Shown: positions 35,947-45,151 of the stretch, in pieces
Position numbering within the stretch: position 1 is the stretch's first letter
How the letters are laid out: every line of letters starts with the position of its first letter
From: Hyphomicrobiales bacterium
GTDB taxonomy: Bacteria; Pseudomonadota; Alphaproteobacteria; Rhizobiales; Rhizobiaceae
Direction of reading: 5' to 3'
DNA: 64,000 bases
Assembly (NCBI GenBank): GCA_900473805.1
Contig: UCMS01000011.1
Location: 62,001-126,000 of the forward strand
Program-made: the position numbers and the translations under genes
Notes under the pieces: model-generated
Database searches by the model: none
What the model saw: only the letters and a program-made list of their open reading frames with translations
What the model was told of the DNA's origin: nothing

Positions 35947-36255
35947 ATGTGTCTTCCCGAATCTGAACGGCCTGCCCGTCCGCGCTATGCCTCGACCTGC
36001 AGCAGCAATGATCGGCCGCGCAACACTCGACCAATCCTCGCAGCTCAACATCCGCATTATCGCCAAATCGAGCCGAACTTCCAGCCAAATTTGCGATCGC
36101 AAATCGCAATGTTTTGAATTTGACTTTCAGAACGACACCGTCAGGTAGACGGACTTTCTAAGGAGGCCATCAACTCGATAGAAGGAGGTGGTAGAACCGG
36201 TCTTTACAACACCGGCCCTGCCACCCCGTCCAGCCGCACCCTTCGGCAGCCGCCA
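35947..36255. other. Intergenic region upstream of aldehyde dehydrogenase
   Basis: A 309-base gap with no gene. It carries the dehydrogenase promoter with a 16-bp palindrome, and the 3' trailer of the alpha-mannosidase gene. In that trailer CCGGT and ACCGG could form a small hairpin near 36200-36225, too weak to call a terminator. Confidence 0.6.
36089..36104. promoter_or_regulatory. 16-bp palindrome upstream of aldehyde dehydrogenase
   Basis: ATTTGCGATCGCAAAT is perfectly symmetrical and lies about 145 bases upstream of the dehydrogenase start, in AT-rich DNA. Its central TGCGATCGCA recurs at 33592-33601 in front of the aminotransferase gene. The GntR regulator encoded between them is the obvious candidate to bind both. 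Confidence 0.5.
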
Positions 36256-39200
36256 TCAACCGAAACGGAAGCTCGACAGCCCGAACGGACGTTCGATTGC
36301 GGGGCGCTCGGCTGCGATCGGATTTTCCATCGCATCGACGGCAACGGGAACTCCCGGCACATCGAGCCCGAAACGCCCGCGCCGCCCTGCAACTTCCGAA
36401 AGCCTGAGTATGTAGTTCTCGCCTGCGTCGGCTGGTTTCAGCGCGTGGAAGCGGACCTGCTGGCCGGAGAACGCGACGGGGCGAATTTCGTAAGCCCCGT
36501 TTCCGCTCGCTGGCACAAAGCGCAGCGGATCCGCCATCAGATCCGCCTGAGCCTGCACGGCTTCGCTCCACCATCGTCCGTCATGGGCCATCAGCGCATA
36601 GGTAAAGCGGTGATGGCCCTCATCCGCGAGCATGTCGGGATAGGTTGGCCCGCGTATCAGGCTGATCGTCATCACGTTGTTGCGGGCAGAGAAGCCATAC
36701 TTGTCCGCCGACAAAAGGACCGCCCCCCAATCCGTTTCCGACATCGATACGAACCGGTGGCCACTTCCCTCGAACTGCGCCCGCTGCCAGGTCGTATTGG
36801 CATGCGTTGGGCGACGGGTAACGCCGACAGCCTGGTCGTACACCGCTTCGTCCGCATGAACCGTGACCGGGAAGGCGGCTCGCAAGTAGGTGCGCCGGTC
36901 GTGCCAGTCGAGATCCGATACGATCTCCAGGCGCGGTGAATTTGACCAGAGGCGCAGGCGCTGGACGATCCGGCTCGCCGAATGGCTCCTGGTAATCGTG
37001 ATTTCTGCAAGATGCGGCCCGCTGGCACTGATCGTCATATCCTCCAGCGATAGCCACTCTTCCTCCCCAAGTTCGAATCCCGGCTCGATATCCCATGCAT
37101 CGAAGTTGCGCGGCAGGTCGTTGCGGTAGAGCATGAGCCGGTTGCCGGGGCCCGCCATGAGCTCTCGGCCGGACCCTTTGTCCACATAGCTGTCGATGCG
37201 ACCATGAGCGTCGAGTGCGACGGCAACGAACTCGTTTTCCAGTCGATAGCGACCACCCTCCACAGCGGCTGCGGCTGTACGCTGGGAAGGCTCTGCGACG
37301 AAACCAAGAGAAAGCGGCGACAAGGACCGATCGACAGCGGTGACATATCCGTCAACCGTCGCCTGTGGGGCAAGCGATGCCGGGAGCAGGTCCGCGCTCG
37401 TGATCTGGAAGCCGGATTTGGCGGACCCGGAGAGGTTGGCAACGAGAAGGCCTTCGTCCGCCCCGCTATGCCGCGCTGCGATCGCCGACAATCGATCTGT
37501 GACCACCGCAGTCGCACGGGCGACCACAGCCTCCAGCTCCGGCTCAGTTTGCTCATAGACCTCGCGAATGGAGGAGCCGGGCAGGATGTCGTGAAACTGG
37601 TTCCTCAGCATCATCTGCCACTCGGCGGACAAATCCGGCATCGATGTGTCTCCTCCATCAAGCCGATCGATGACGCTTGCAGCCTCGGCTGCCACAAGAC
37701 CGTATTCGGCAAGCCTGTTGAGCTGCTTCGTGCGGCCCTGCGTGGTCAATGTGGCGCGGTGATATTCAAGGTACAATTCGCCAGCCCAGACCGGAACCGC
37801 GAGAGACTTGGCCTGCCCGGCCAGCATTTCGATATAGGGTTCGATGGCGGCATGCTCGATGTGGGGAATGGCCGGCATGGAATTGATGATCGGGATGCTC
37901 TCGATCTGATCCGGGTCCGGACCGCCACCACCATCGCCCCATCCATAAGACGCGATCACCGCATCTGTCATGTCCTTGGCAGAATGCTTGTCCCATACCT
38001 CCTGAAGGGCGGCCGGCGTCATCAACATGTTGTAGCCGTCATTGTCGTAGGCATCGAACGTGTGAACAAGGACACGCGAGCCGTCATTGCCCTGCCAATG
38101 AAAGAGGCTGTCGTCGAGCTTGTTTGTTTCGTTCCAGGAAACCTTGATCGTCACCATCTTGTCGACGCCGGCGTGAAGCATGATCTGCGGCATCGCAGCC
38201 GTAAAGCCGAAGGTGTCTGGAAGCCAGGCCACCTTGCTTTCGACCGAGAACTTGTCGCGGAAATAACGCCGTCCGTGAATAAACTGACGAAGGAAGGCCT
38301 CTGCGGACGGCATGTTGGTGTCGCATTCCACCCACATGCCGCCAATCACCTCCCATCGCCCTTCAGCGATGCGGGCACGGATCTGCTCGAAAAGCGCGGG
38401 ATCTTCCTCTTCGATATGCCGATAATAGAGTGCGGAGGACTGCAGGAACCGAAAATCGGAATGCTTCTGCATCAGCGAGTTCACACTGGCGAAGGTGCGG
38501 TTGATCTTGCGCACCGTTTCAGGCTGCGGCCACAGCCAAGCGTAGTCGATATGCGCGTGCCCGGTGGCGAGAACCTTACCTTGCTTGGGATAGGCGCGAC
38601 GAAGGTCTTCGAGCATTGCATCCAGCTTGGCAGTCGCAGCCACCACGGTCGCGAGTGCCTCATCGCCGACGGGAGCCGGCGTGTCCGTCGGCTCGAAGCT
38701 CCTTTCCCAGATATCGAGTGTCCAGTTACGCGTGGCAAGACGCGGGCCTACATCCTTGGTAACCGTCGGCAAACGCAAACCGGCGAGCGCGACCTCCCCC
38801 GCCTCGAACAACGCGCGCGCCAGCGCCTTGTCATGGACCGTATCCGCGGCGTTGCGCAGAACCTCGATGCGACGCCGTAGAGCGCGCACTTCGGGATGAA
38901 AATAGTGCACGGCGGCTTCACGCAATACCGGCTGACGGTTCGGAACCCCAAACAGGCCGCGCGCGACAGACTGCGCTTCGATGGTAAACGCGATTCCGCG
39001 CGGCGCATCGAAGCGCTTGTGACGCTCGTTGCCGGCAAAACTGTCGATCACCCGTCCCGCGCTGTCTACCAGACGTATCAGCGTCTCTCCGCCGAAGTCG
39101 AGACGCAGCTCGACACCAGCCCCTTCCGGCAGTGTGACCGGCGCATCGAGGAAAAAGCGATGCACCCCGAAACGGCCCGCCCAGGACGCGCCGGGCGTTA

Positions 39201-39351
39201 CAACAGAGGCTTCTCCGTCTGGAGAAAGTTCTCGGATCGGCCCTAACGGGCTGACTGCGCGTGTCTCGAAAGCACCCAGCTCGTCGGCCCACACCTCCAT
39301 ATGACGGGAAAGCTGCTCGAGGTTGCGCTGCCGGTCGCGATAGGATTTCAT
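36256..39351 (-). CDS. Alpha-mannosidase, GH38
   Basis: A large zinc-dependent retaining alpha-mannosidase of about 1031 residues. The zinc ligands begin in GHAHIDYAWLWP (HAHID at 265-269 from this start). The nucleophile Asp is in GMWVECDTNMPS (about residue 344), and the late His motif is FHDILPGSS. The C-terminal half is the beta-rich GH38 domain. No signal peptide is seen, so it acts in the cytoplasm on imported mannosides. I start at the ATG at 39351, eight bases after GGAG; in-frame ATGs at 39357 and 39375 are less well placed. It is divergent from a carbohydrate importer. Confidence 0.94.
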   Translation of the reverse strand: MKSYRDRQRNLEQLSRHMEVWADELGAFETRAVSPLGPIRELSPDGEASVVTPGASWAGRFGVHRFFLDAPVTLPEGAGVELRLDFGGETLIRLVDSAGRVIDSFAGNERHKRFDAPRGIAFTIEAQSVARGLFGVPNRQPVLREAAVHYFHPEVRALRRRIEVLRNAADTVHDKALARALFEAGEVALAGLRLPTVTKDVGPRLATRNWTLDIWERSFEPTDTPAPVGDEALATVVAATAKLDAMLEDLRRAYPKQGKVLATGHAHIDYAWLWPQPETVRKINRTFASVNSLMQKHSDFRFLQSSALYYRHIEEEDPALFEQIRARIAEGRWEVIGGMWVECDTNMPSAEAFLRQFIHGRRYFRDKFSVESKVAWLPDTFGFTAAMPQIMLHAGVDKMVTIKVSWNETNKLDDSLFHWQGNDGSRVLVHTFDAYDNDGYNMLMTPAALQEVWDKHSAKDMTDAVIASYGWGDGGGGPDPDQIESIPIINSMPAIPHIEHAAIEPYIEMLAGQAKSLAVPVWAGELYLEYHRATLTTQGRTKQLNRLAEYGLVAAEAASVIDRLDGGDTSMPDLSAEWQMMLRNQFHDILPGSSIREVYEQTEPELEAVVARATAVVTDRLSAIAARHSGADEGLLVANLSGSAKSGFQITSADLLPASLAPQATVDGYVTAVDRSLSPLSLGFVAEPSQRTAAAAVEGGRYRLENEFVAVALDAHGRIDSYVDKGSGRELMAGPGNRLMLYRNDLPRNFDAWDIEPGFELGEEEWLSLEDMTISASGPHLAEITITRSHSASRIVQRLRLWSNSPRLEIVSDLDWHDRRTYLRAAFPVTVHADEAVYDQAVGVTRRPTHANTTWQRAQFEGSGHRFVSMSETDWGAVLLSADKYGFSARNNVMTISLIRGPTYPDMLADEGHHRFTYALMAHDGRWWSEAVQAQADLMADPLRFVPASGNGAYEIRPVAFSGQQVRFHALKPADAGENYILRLSEVAGRRGRFGLDVPGVPVAVDAMENPIAAERPAIERPFGLSSFRFG

Positions 39352-39387
39352 CAACATATCTCCATCGGCCGACATAGAGCCGGCATA

Positions 39388-39410
39388 TTTAATCCCTTGC
39401 GATGATTAAA
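39388..39410. promoter_or_regulatory. Inverted repeat, candidate operator near alpha-mannosidase
   Basis: TTTAATC-N9-GATTAAA is a perfect 7-bp inverted repeat 37 bases upstream of the alpha-mannosidase start. It is a candidate site for the ROK regulator of this island. Confidence 0.45.
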
Positions 39411-39503
39411 CATGTTGCCCGCATTTCCGCAAGCTCACAGACAGGTAAATCGCAGAGCATTCAGGCCCCCTTGCCCAATTTGGCTAGACCTTAAAGTTTT
39501 GGA

Positions 39504-39520
39504 AAATAGTATTTCTATTT
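39504..39520. promoter_or_regulatory. Second AT-rich inverted repeat in the divergent region
   Basis: AAATAG-TATTT-CTATTT is a 6-bp inverted repeat in the centre of the gap, with partial symmetry continuing outward (TTGG and TTCAA). It resembles AT-rich ROK operators in general shape only. Confidence 0.3.
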
Positions 39521-39802
39521 CAATGTTTTGCCAGAAACACAACAGAACAAAAACAGCGCAACAAGCCCGCTCCCGCAGGTGCGAACTTGCGCGAAAAGTT
39601 GAAGCCAAAAGACACTAAAAACTCCCTCTCTGAGGTATTCAAGCTGCGGCCATCCATCAGAGCCACGCTTGACAGTCCCAATATAATTCACAATAAGTAT
39701 TTAAAAAAGAGGGGAGCGAGCCACAAGATCGCATCCTATCGACTGTGGGAACAAGGTCATTGCGAGCCGACTTGCGAGGACCATGACAAATGGAGGACTT
39801 TC

Positions 39803-40963
39803 ATGAATTCACCTATCCGCATGGATCGTCGCGACTTTCTCAGATTTTCCGCGGCGGGCATCGCCATCGCTGCCGCAGGCCTGAAGCCTTCGAGCTCCGA
39901 AGCCGCCGAAGGCACGCTGGACATCTTCTTCAATTCCGACACCAATATCATCGACTTCTGGACGAACGTCATCAAGCCCGGCTTCGAGGCTGCAAACAAT
40001 GGGCTGACCCTGAACCTCGTTCCGGGCGGCGGCGGCTCGGGGGTCAATGCTCTGGCTGATCGCGCCATGGCTGCCTTCCAGGCCAAGAAGGACCCGCAGG
40101 TCGACATGCTCGAGGCCACGTCGCCCTTCTATCCTGCAGGATCCATTGAAGCGGGCCTTTGGGTCAACTTTGAAACCGCCGGCCTTTCCAACTACGCCAA
40201 GGTGAACCCTGTCACCATGCAGTCGCCGTTCCTGCTGCCCTATCGTGGCTCGCAGGTCGTCCTGATGTATAACGCCGAGCAAGTGAAGGACGTCCCGACA
40301 ACCTTCCCCGCCCTTGTCGAGTGGATCAAGGCCAATCCCGGCAAGTTTGCCTACTCCCGTCCCGATCTCGGGGATTCCGGCGCTTGCTTCGTGGAACGCG
40401 CCCTCCAGGAAGTCACCGGAAAGAAGCCTGAGCTTTTCCTCCCGGAAAACTACACCGACGACTATGCGAACCCGATGTTCGAAAAGCTCTGGCCGCTGCT
40501 TCAGGAGATCAAGCCGTCGCTGTTCAACGGAGGCGAATACACCTCCGGCAATACCGCCTCGATCCAACTCCTCGCCTCCGGCGCAATATCGATGACGGTT
40601 GCCTGGTCGGACATGGCGCTACAGGCCATGAGCCAGGGCGTGGTTCCGGAAACCACTGCGGTGGCCCAGCTGCAGGATCTGGCGTTCACCGGCGGCTTCT
40701 CCGGCGTCGTCGTGCCGAGTGTTGCCCTGAACAAAGACGCTGCGATTAAGCTCGCCGACTATATCATCTCGGCAGAAGTGCAGGAGAAGGTGGTGACGGA
40801 TCTGGGTGGCTTCCCGTCGATCGGCTGGGAAAATCTCTCGAAGGAGCTTCAGGAGAAGTTCTCCAAGGTGGCGCCGAAATCCATCCCCGTCTTCCCCGGC
40901 ACCTGGGAACCGAAGCTGTTCGAAGGTTGGTATCGCAACGTCGCCTCCGATATTGCTCGCTAA
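39803..40963 (+). CDS. Tat-exported extracellular solute-binding protein
   Basis: A binding protein of 386 residues. The twin-arginine signal MDRRDFLRFSAAGIAIAAAGL lies at the N-terminus, so it is probably exported folded. The mature part begins near EGTLDIFFNSDTNIIDFW and has the family 1/6 binding-protein fold. The ATG at 39803 has GGAGG at good spacing; a longer open frame upstream is rejected. It is the first gene of a four-gene importer, divergent from the alpha-mannosidase. Its overall character is closer to the polyamine/iron-type (PotD/AfuA) group than to MalE, so the substrate class is not certain. Confidence 0.9.
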   Translation: MNSPIRMDRRDFLRFSAAGIAIAAAGLKPSSSEAAEGTLDIFFNSDTNIIDFWTNVIKPGFEAANNGLTLNLVPGGGGSGVNALADRAMAAFQAKKDPQVDMLEATSPFYPAGSIEAGLWVNFETAGLSNYAKVNPVTMQSPFLLPYRGSQVVLMYNAEQVKDVPTTFPALVEWIKANPGKFAYSRPDLGDSGACFVERALQEVTGKKPELFLPENYTDDYANPMFEKLWPLLQEIKPSLFNGGEYTSGNTASIQLLASGAISMTVAWSDMALQAMSQGVVPETTAVAQLQDLAFTGGFSGVVVPSVALNKDAAIKLADYIISAEVQEKVVTDLGGFPSIGWENLSKELQEKFSKVAPKSIPVFPGTWEPKLFEGWYRNVASDIAR

Positions 40964-40972
40964 GGAGTGCTC

Positions 40973-41833
40973 ATGGCCGGGACGAAAAAGACCGATGGCA
41001 TCGACTGGCTGGGTTACGGCTTCATCGCCATTCCCGTCATGGCGATCGTTATCTTCCTATTCTATCCCGCCGCACTTGCCATCTTCGGGACGCTCTTTCA
41101 CCAGCGTCCCGAAGGCGGCGTAGCGCTGGATTTCTCAAGCTACGTCTTCTTCTTCACCGACCCCTACTCTCTCACCAACCTGTTTCGCACCCTCTGGACG
41201 ACGATTGCCGCTCTGGTCCTGATTATCACGGTCAATCTGCCAATCGCCCTTTATATGCGCTTCACCAAGGGTTGGCTGGCGGCGTTGATCCAGGGCCTTG
41301 CGCTCTTTCCAATGTTCGTGCCGGGCATCATCATCTGCTATGCGCTCATCCGCTACCTCGGGCCGAATGGCTGGCTGCAGAGCCTGCTCGCCGCGGTCGG
41401 CATGACCCATTACGCGTCCCCGATCACAACGCCCTGGGGTCCGGTCATCGGCCTCATTTGGGACGGTATGCCGATGACGCTGCTGATCCTGATCTCGGGA
41501 CTATCCAGCATATCCGATGCCTCGATCGAGGCCGCAAAGGATGTCGGGGCCGGCAGGCTGCGCCTTTTCCGGTCGATCATTCTGCCGCAGATCAGCCATT
41601 CGATCCTGATCGTCTCGGCCCTTAATTTCCTTGGCTTCTTTGGCCAGGTCCTGATGCCCTTCATGTTGGGACCAACCAATCCGGAAATGATGGGACCCTT
41701 CATGCTGCGCACCTTTGTCTCCGTACGCGATCCCCTGCAGGCAGCGACCCAGGCGACGATCACCTTCCTGATCTGCTCGCTCGCGGGGCTCATCTACATA
41801 CGCTCGCTCGCTGCGCGCAAAGAGGAGCGCTGA
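40973..41833 (+). CDS. ABC transporter permease, mannoside island (first)
   Basis: An inner-membrane permease of 286 residues with six helices. The EAA loop reads ASIEAAKDVGAGRLRLFRSI near residue 185. The ATG at 40973 follows AAGGAG directly after the stop of the binding-protein gene. It forms a pair with the next permease. Confidence 0.93.
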   Translation: MAGTKKTDGIDWLGYGFIAIPVMAIVIFLFYPAALAIFGTLFHQRPEGGVALDFSSYVFFFTDPYSLTNLFRTLWTTIAALVLIITVNLPIALYMRFTKGWLAALIQGLALFPMFVPGIIICYALIRYLGPNGWLQSLLAAVGMTHYASPITTPWGPVIGLIWDGMPMTLLILISGLSSISDASIEAAKDVGAGRLRLFRSIILPQISHSILIVSALNFLGFFGQVLMPFMLGPTNPEMMGPFMLRTFVSVRDPLQAATQATITFLICSLAGLIYIRSLAARKEER

Positions 41834-41834
41834 C

Positions 41835-42647
41835 ATGTTCACGACCCGGCGTAACGACGTCTTCGGCCCGCTGATCCTCATTTTTCTCGTCTTCTTCATC
41901 GTTCTACCGGTGGCGACCGTTTTCCTCTGGGCATTTGCGGAACAGTGGTTCTACCCCTCGGTCTTGCCGACGCGCTGGGGCTTTCGCTTCTGGGAACAAC
42001 TCGTGTCGCGCCCCGAGGTCTGGCAGGCATTCGTGACATCGATCAAGCTGTCGACCACGGTCACCGTGCTTTCAGCTGTGGTCTGCCTTCCCGCGGCCTA
42101 TGCATTCGCGCGCATGAACTTCCCTGGAAAGTCGGCGTTCATGATGTCTTTTCTGATGGCCAATGCCTTTCCGCGCTTTGCGTTGATTGTATCGATCGCC
42201 GTGCTGTTCCTGACCCTTGATCTCGTCGGGACATTCCAGGGCGTCGTCATCATCCAGTTTCTGAACACGCTGCTGCTGATGATCTGGCTGCCAAGCGCCG
42301 CATTCCGTGCCATACCGCGTGAGACGGAAGAAGCAGCGCGCGACGTCGGCGCGTCCCCGCTTCGCGTTTTCTGGCACATCACCCTACCTCAGGCTTTCCC
42401 CACCATCGCCGCCGCCCTGCTCATGACCTTCGTGTGGACCTTCTATGAGACAGAAGGTGCCTGGCTGGTCGGGGCGCCCCGCATCCGCACCATGCCCCTG
42501 TTGATGATGTCCATGATCAACAATCAGCTCGTGGTGCAATACGGTGCAGTGCTCTCGGTTATGCTCTGGGTTCCCTCGCTGATCGCCATCGTGCTGGCCA
42601 GACGCGTGATCGGTGGCGACACTTTCGCCAAAGGTCTCGGCGGCTAG
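41835..42647 (+). CDS. ABC transporter permease, mannoside island (second)
   Basis: The partner permease, 270 residues, with six helices and an EAA loop (ETEEAARDVGASPLRVFWHI) near residue 160. One base separates it from the preceding stop codon, so translation is coupled. Both permeases have the PotB/PotC-like domain layout. Confidence 0.93.
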   Translation: MFTTRRNDVFGPLILIFLVFFIVLPVATVFLWAFAEQWFYPSVLPTRWGFRFWEQLVSRPEVWQAFVTSIKLSTTVTVLSAVVCLPAAYAFARMNFPGKSAFMMSFLMANAFPRFALIVSIAVLFLTLDLVGTFQGVVIIQFLNTLLLMIWLPSAAFRAIPRETEEAARDVGASPLRVFWHITLPQAFPTIAAALLMTFVWTFYETEGAWLVGAPRIRTMPLLMMSMINNQLVVQYGAVLSVMLWVPSLIAIVLARRVIGGDTFAKGLGG

Positions 42648-42675
42648 TTCCTGTTCATTCTCGTAAGGCTCATCC

Positions 42676-43716
42676 ATGTCCACGCTTGATCTCATCGACG
42701 TCACGAAGACTTACAGCATCGTGACCGCCATAGAGCCTCTCTCGCTCAAGATCGGTGATGGTGAACTGGTCTGCCTGCTCGGGCCGTCCGGCTCCGGCAA
42801 GTCGACGCTGCTGAGGATCATCGGCGGCTTCGAGACGCCAACCTCCGGCAAGGTCCTGATCGACGGTGTGGACGTTGCATTCGATCCGCCGGAGAAACGG
42901 CCCACGGCCATGGTGTTTCAGAGCCATGCCTTGTGGCAGCATATGACGGTTTTCGAGAACATTGCATTCGGGCTCAAGCTGCGGGGGTTCAGCAAGCAGG
43001 AAATCAGTCGTAAAGTGGAGGCCGGCCTCGCACTCGTCGGGCTGCAGGACTATGCCAAGCGGCGGCCCAGCCAGCTTTCGGGCGGGCAGCGCCAACGTGT
43101 TGCCATAGCCCGCTGCGTCGTTCTGGAGCCAAAGATCCTTTTGATGGACGAACCCTTCGCAAGCCTTGATCAGCATCTTCGCGATCGACTGCGCGAAGAA
43201 GTCCGACAGATCCAGAAAACCCTCGGCATCACGACCGTCTTCGTCACCCATGGACAGGACGAAGCGCTCTCCGTCGCCGACAGGATTGTGGTCATGAGCA
43301 TGGGACGCATCGAACAGGTTGGAACGCCCGGTGACATCTACGCCACGCCAGCGACCCCCTTCGTCGCCAGCTTCATCGGCGACATGAACATGATTGACGT
43401 GACCGTGGCGAACGGCGGGATCGACATCGGGGGCATCACTCTCCCCGTAACACTCCCGGACGGGCCAGCGACCTTGGCTGTACGACCGGAGGACATTGTT
43501 CTCGGTAGCGGCAATATGACATCCGAAGCGGCCGTCCTGCGCATCGTGAACTATGGCTCCTTCATCAAGATCACTGCAGCACTTAACGGTGTTCAGTGGA
43601 AAGTGCAGGCTCCGAAGACGGCGTCGATCACCGAGGGCGCCGCACTTCCGATGTCCATTAGCCGCTACCAGATCTTCCGGGATGATCGGATCGCTTATCG
43701 TTCAGATGAAGCCTGA
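42676..43716 (+). CDS. ABC transporter ATPase, mannoside island
   Basis: The ATPase of the importer, 346 residues. Walker A is GPSGSGKST near residue 36, the signature LSGGQRQR, and Walker B KILLMDEP. A C-terminal TOBE-type domain follows FIGDMNMIDV. It closes the importer operon and is convergent with the ROK gene. Together with the two permeases it could serve a mannoside or another organic solute. Confidence 0.93.
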   Translation: MSTLDLIDVTKTYSIVTAIEPLSLKIGDGELVCLLGPSGSGKSTLLRIIGGFETPTSGKVLIDGVDVAFDPPEKRPTAMVFQSHALWQHMTVFENIAFGLKLRGFSKQEISRKVEAGLALVGLQDYAKRRPSQLSGGQRQRVAIARCVVLEPKILLMDEPFASLDQHLRDRLREEVRQIQKTLGITTVFVTHGQDEALSVADRIVVMSMGRIEQVGTPGDIYATPATPFVASFIGDMNMIDVTVANGGIDIGGITLPVTLPDGPATLAVRPEDIVLGSGNMTSEAAVLRIVNYGSFIKITAALNGVQWKVQAPKTASITEGAALPMSISRYQIFRDDRIAYRSDEA

Positions 43717-43830
43717 AGGCCACGCCGCCACCAAACGCAGCTCCGCGCAAGCATCACCGCTCGGTGCAGCCTAAGATGAGATGTATGATGAATCGGCCGG
43801 CCGGTTACTAACGCAGGCCGTGAGGCCTCT

Positions 43831-45132
43831 TCATGCGCCGCCGCCCGATATCTCGAACGGCCGCACCTCCGCGAGATTCTGACGGATATAGAGATGTCGG
43901 AAATTGTGGCTGGTGTTGATGAAGATGGGCAGCATGGCCGCCCCCGTTACCGCAGCATCCTCGCTGAGCCGTGCCGTGACCAGACGCGGATGCACACGAT
44001 CGTGCCGGGCAGCAGGCGTCGGCCGCAACGGATAGGCGCGGTCGACCAGTCGCTCGATCAGGGGCTGCGGCAAAGCACCGCCAACGGCGATAAAGGCCGG
44101 ATCGTACATCACCTCGATGATGGCCACCACGTCACGCATCAGGCGTGCGGCCGAAGCCAGCCAGTCCATCAACCTGTGGTCTCGAATGGCCAGCAGGTTC
44201 AGGATCTGCTCCGGCTCCGGGCTGAGGCCAAGACCGCATGCGAGACCGAGACCACCGATGGAGATCAGCCCGCCCTGTGCAGCCGTTTCGTCCGGTGTCT
44301 CAGGCCATGTCTGCGAACCTCCCAGCCCCGCGAACGGAAGCAGCCCGATTTCTCCCGCAGCGCCCCCCATGCCCTTGTAGGGGTAGCCATCGATAATCAG
44401 ACCGGCGCCGGAGCCATGGCCGATATAATAATAGACAAAGGTGGCTTCCTGCGTGTCCGGCCGGTGGATGCGCTCTCCGATAGCGGCAGCCGTTGCATCG
44501 TTCTCCACGAGCACAGGAAATCCTGTCAGCCGCTGAAGTTCGTCTGCAAACGGAAAATCGCGCCAGGCCTGCCAGTGCCGCATGGAAAAATCGAACTCGT
44601 CGCCTGCCGATCCGAATGTCGGCAGCACCAGCCCGACACCCCACACCCGTTGTGCCGGCAGGCCATGCGAATTGAGCAGAGCCGGCAACACGGCCGCAAG
44701 TTCACGGACCGCAGCCGCGGGGTCGCTTGTGTCGACGCGGGCGATGCGCCGGGCACGCTCCTTGCGTGTCAGGTCGAAGACCAGGATGTGACAGAAATTC
44801 TGGTCGAGATGCACACCGATGGAGAAACCGGCTTCTGCATTCGGCTCGAGATAAATCTGCGGCTGCCCCCGCATGCCGGACGACCGTCCCGCCTCAACGA
44901 TAAGTCCCTGCTCAAGCAGCTCGCGGGTGATGGAAGAGATGGTCTGAGGCTTCAGTCCGATGATGGAGGCAATCTCCACGCGGCTGATCGGCCCCCGCTG
45001 AAAAATCGTCTCGAAAACGAGGCGCCGGTTGTGTATCCGCGCATCTTCGATCCGGCTACCGGCAATACGTCCTTCGCCCTCGTCGCCGGCACTCGGACCG
45101 GAGCCTGCCCCGGCCTGATTCAAACTCGTCAT
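43831..45132 (-). CDS. ROK-family transcriptional regulator, mannoside island
   Basis: A regulator of 433 residues. The winged helix is RGPISRVEIASIIGLKPQTI, and the sugar-kinase-like domain shows FVYYYIGHGSGAGLIIDG and GGAAGEIGLLPF. The cysteine zinc cluster of typical ROK proteins (CxCGxxGCxE) is not visible at the expected place, which is unusual. It stands 19 bases downstream of the isomerase gene and is co-transcribed with it. It probably controls the island. Confidence 0.9.
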   Translation of the reverse strand: MTSLNQAGAGSGPSAGDEGEGRIAGSRIEDARIHNRRLVFETIFQRGPISRVEIASIIGLKPQTISSITRELLEQGLIVEAGRSSGMRGQPQIYLEPNAEAGFSIGVHLDQNFCHILVFDLTRKERARRIARVDTSDPAAAVRELAAVLPALLNSHGLPAQRVWGVGLVLPTFGSAGDEFDFSMRHWQAWRDFPFADELQRLTGFPVLVENDATAAAIGERIHRPDTQEATFVYYYIGHGSGAGLIIDGYPYKGMGGAAGEIGLLPFAGLGGSQTWPETPDETAAQGGLISIGGLGLACGLGLSPEPEQILNLLAIRDHRLMDWLASAARLMRDVVAIIEVMYDPAFIAVGGALPQPLIERLVDRAYPLRPTPAARHDRVHPRLVTARLSEDAAVTGAAMLPIFINTSHNFRHLYIRQNLAEVRPFEISGGGA

Positions 45133-45151
45133 CTCACCTGCTTCCCGCCGA

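Larger units (their letters stand above)
39352..39802. other. Divergent promoter region of the mannoside island
   Basis: A 451-base gap between the alpha-mannosidase and binding-protein genes, AT-rich in three patches and without a credible gene. It holds the inverted repeats annotated separately and a TTGACA at 39669-39674, followed by AATAAG at 17 bases that could form a promoter for the importer. The frame of the binding protein stays open upstream through this region, but its composition is non-coding. Confidence 0.6.

Noticed and set aside
34828..36117. A 429-codon plus-strand open frame opposite the aldehyde dehydrogenase.
   Set aside because: Antisense shadow of a gene with all catalytic motifs in place.
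37204..38880. A 558-codon plus-strand open frame opposite the alpha-mannosidase.
   Set aside because: It is antisense to highly conserved GH38 motifs and has no recognisable domain of its own.
39587..39802. In-frame extension of the Tat-type binding protein upstream of 39803.
   Set aside because: It would bury the twin-arginine signal in the interior of the protein, and the ATG at 39803 has a strong GGAGG.
43790..43830. Short palindromes (CGGCCGGCCG, AGGCC-GTGA-GGCCT) between the convergent ATPase and ROK genes.
   Set aside because: Too short and without T-runs; not enough to call a terminator.
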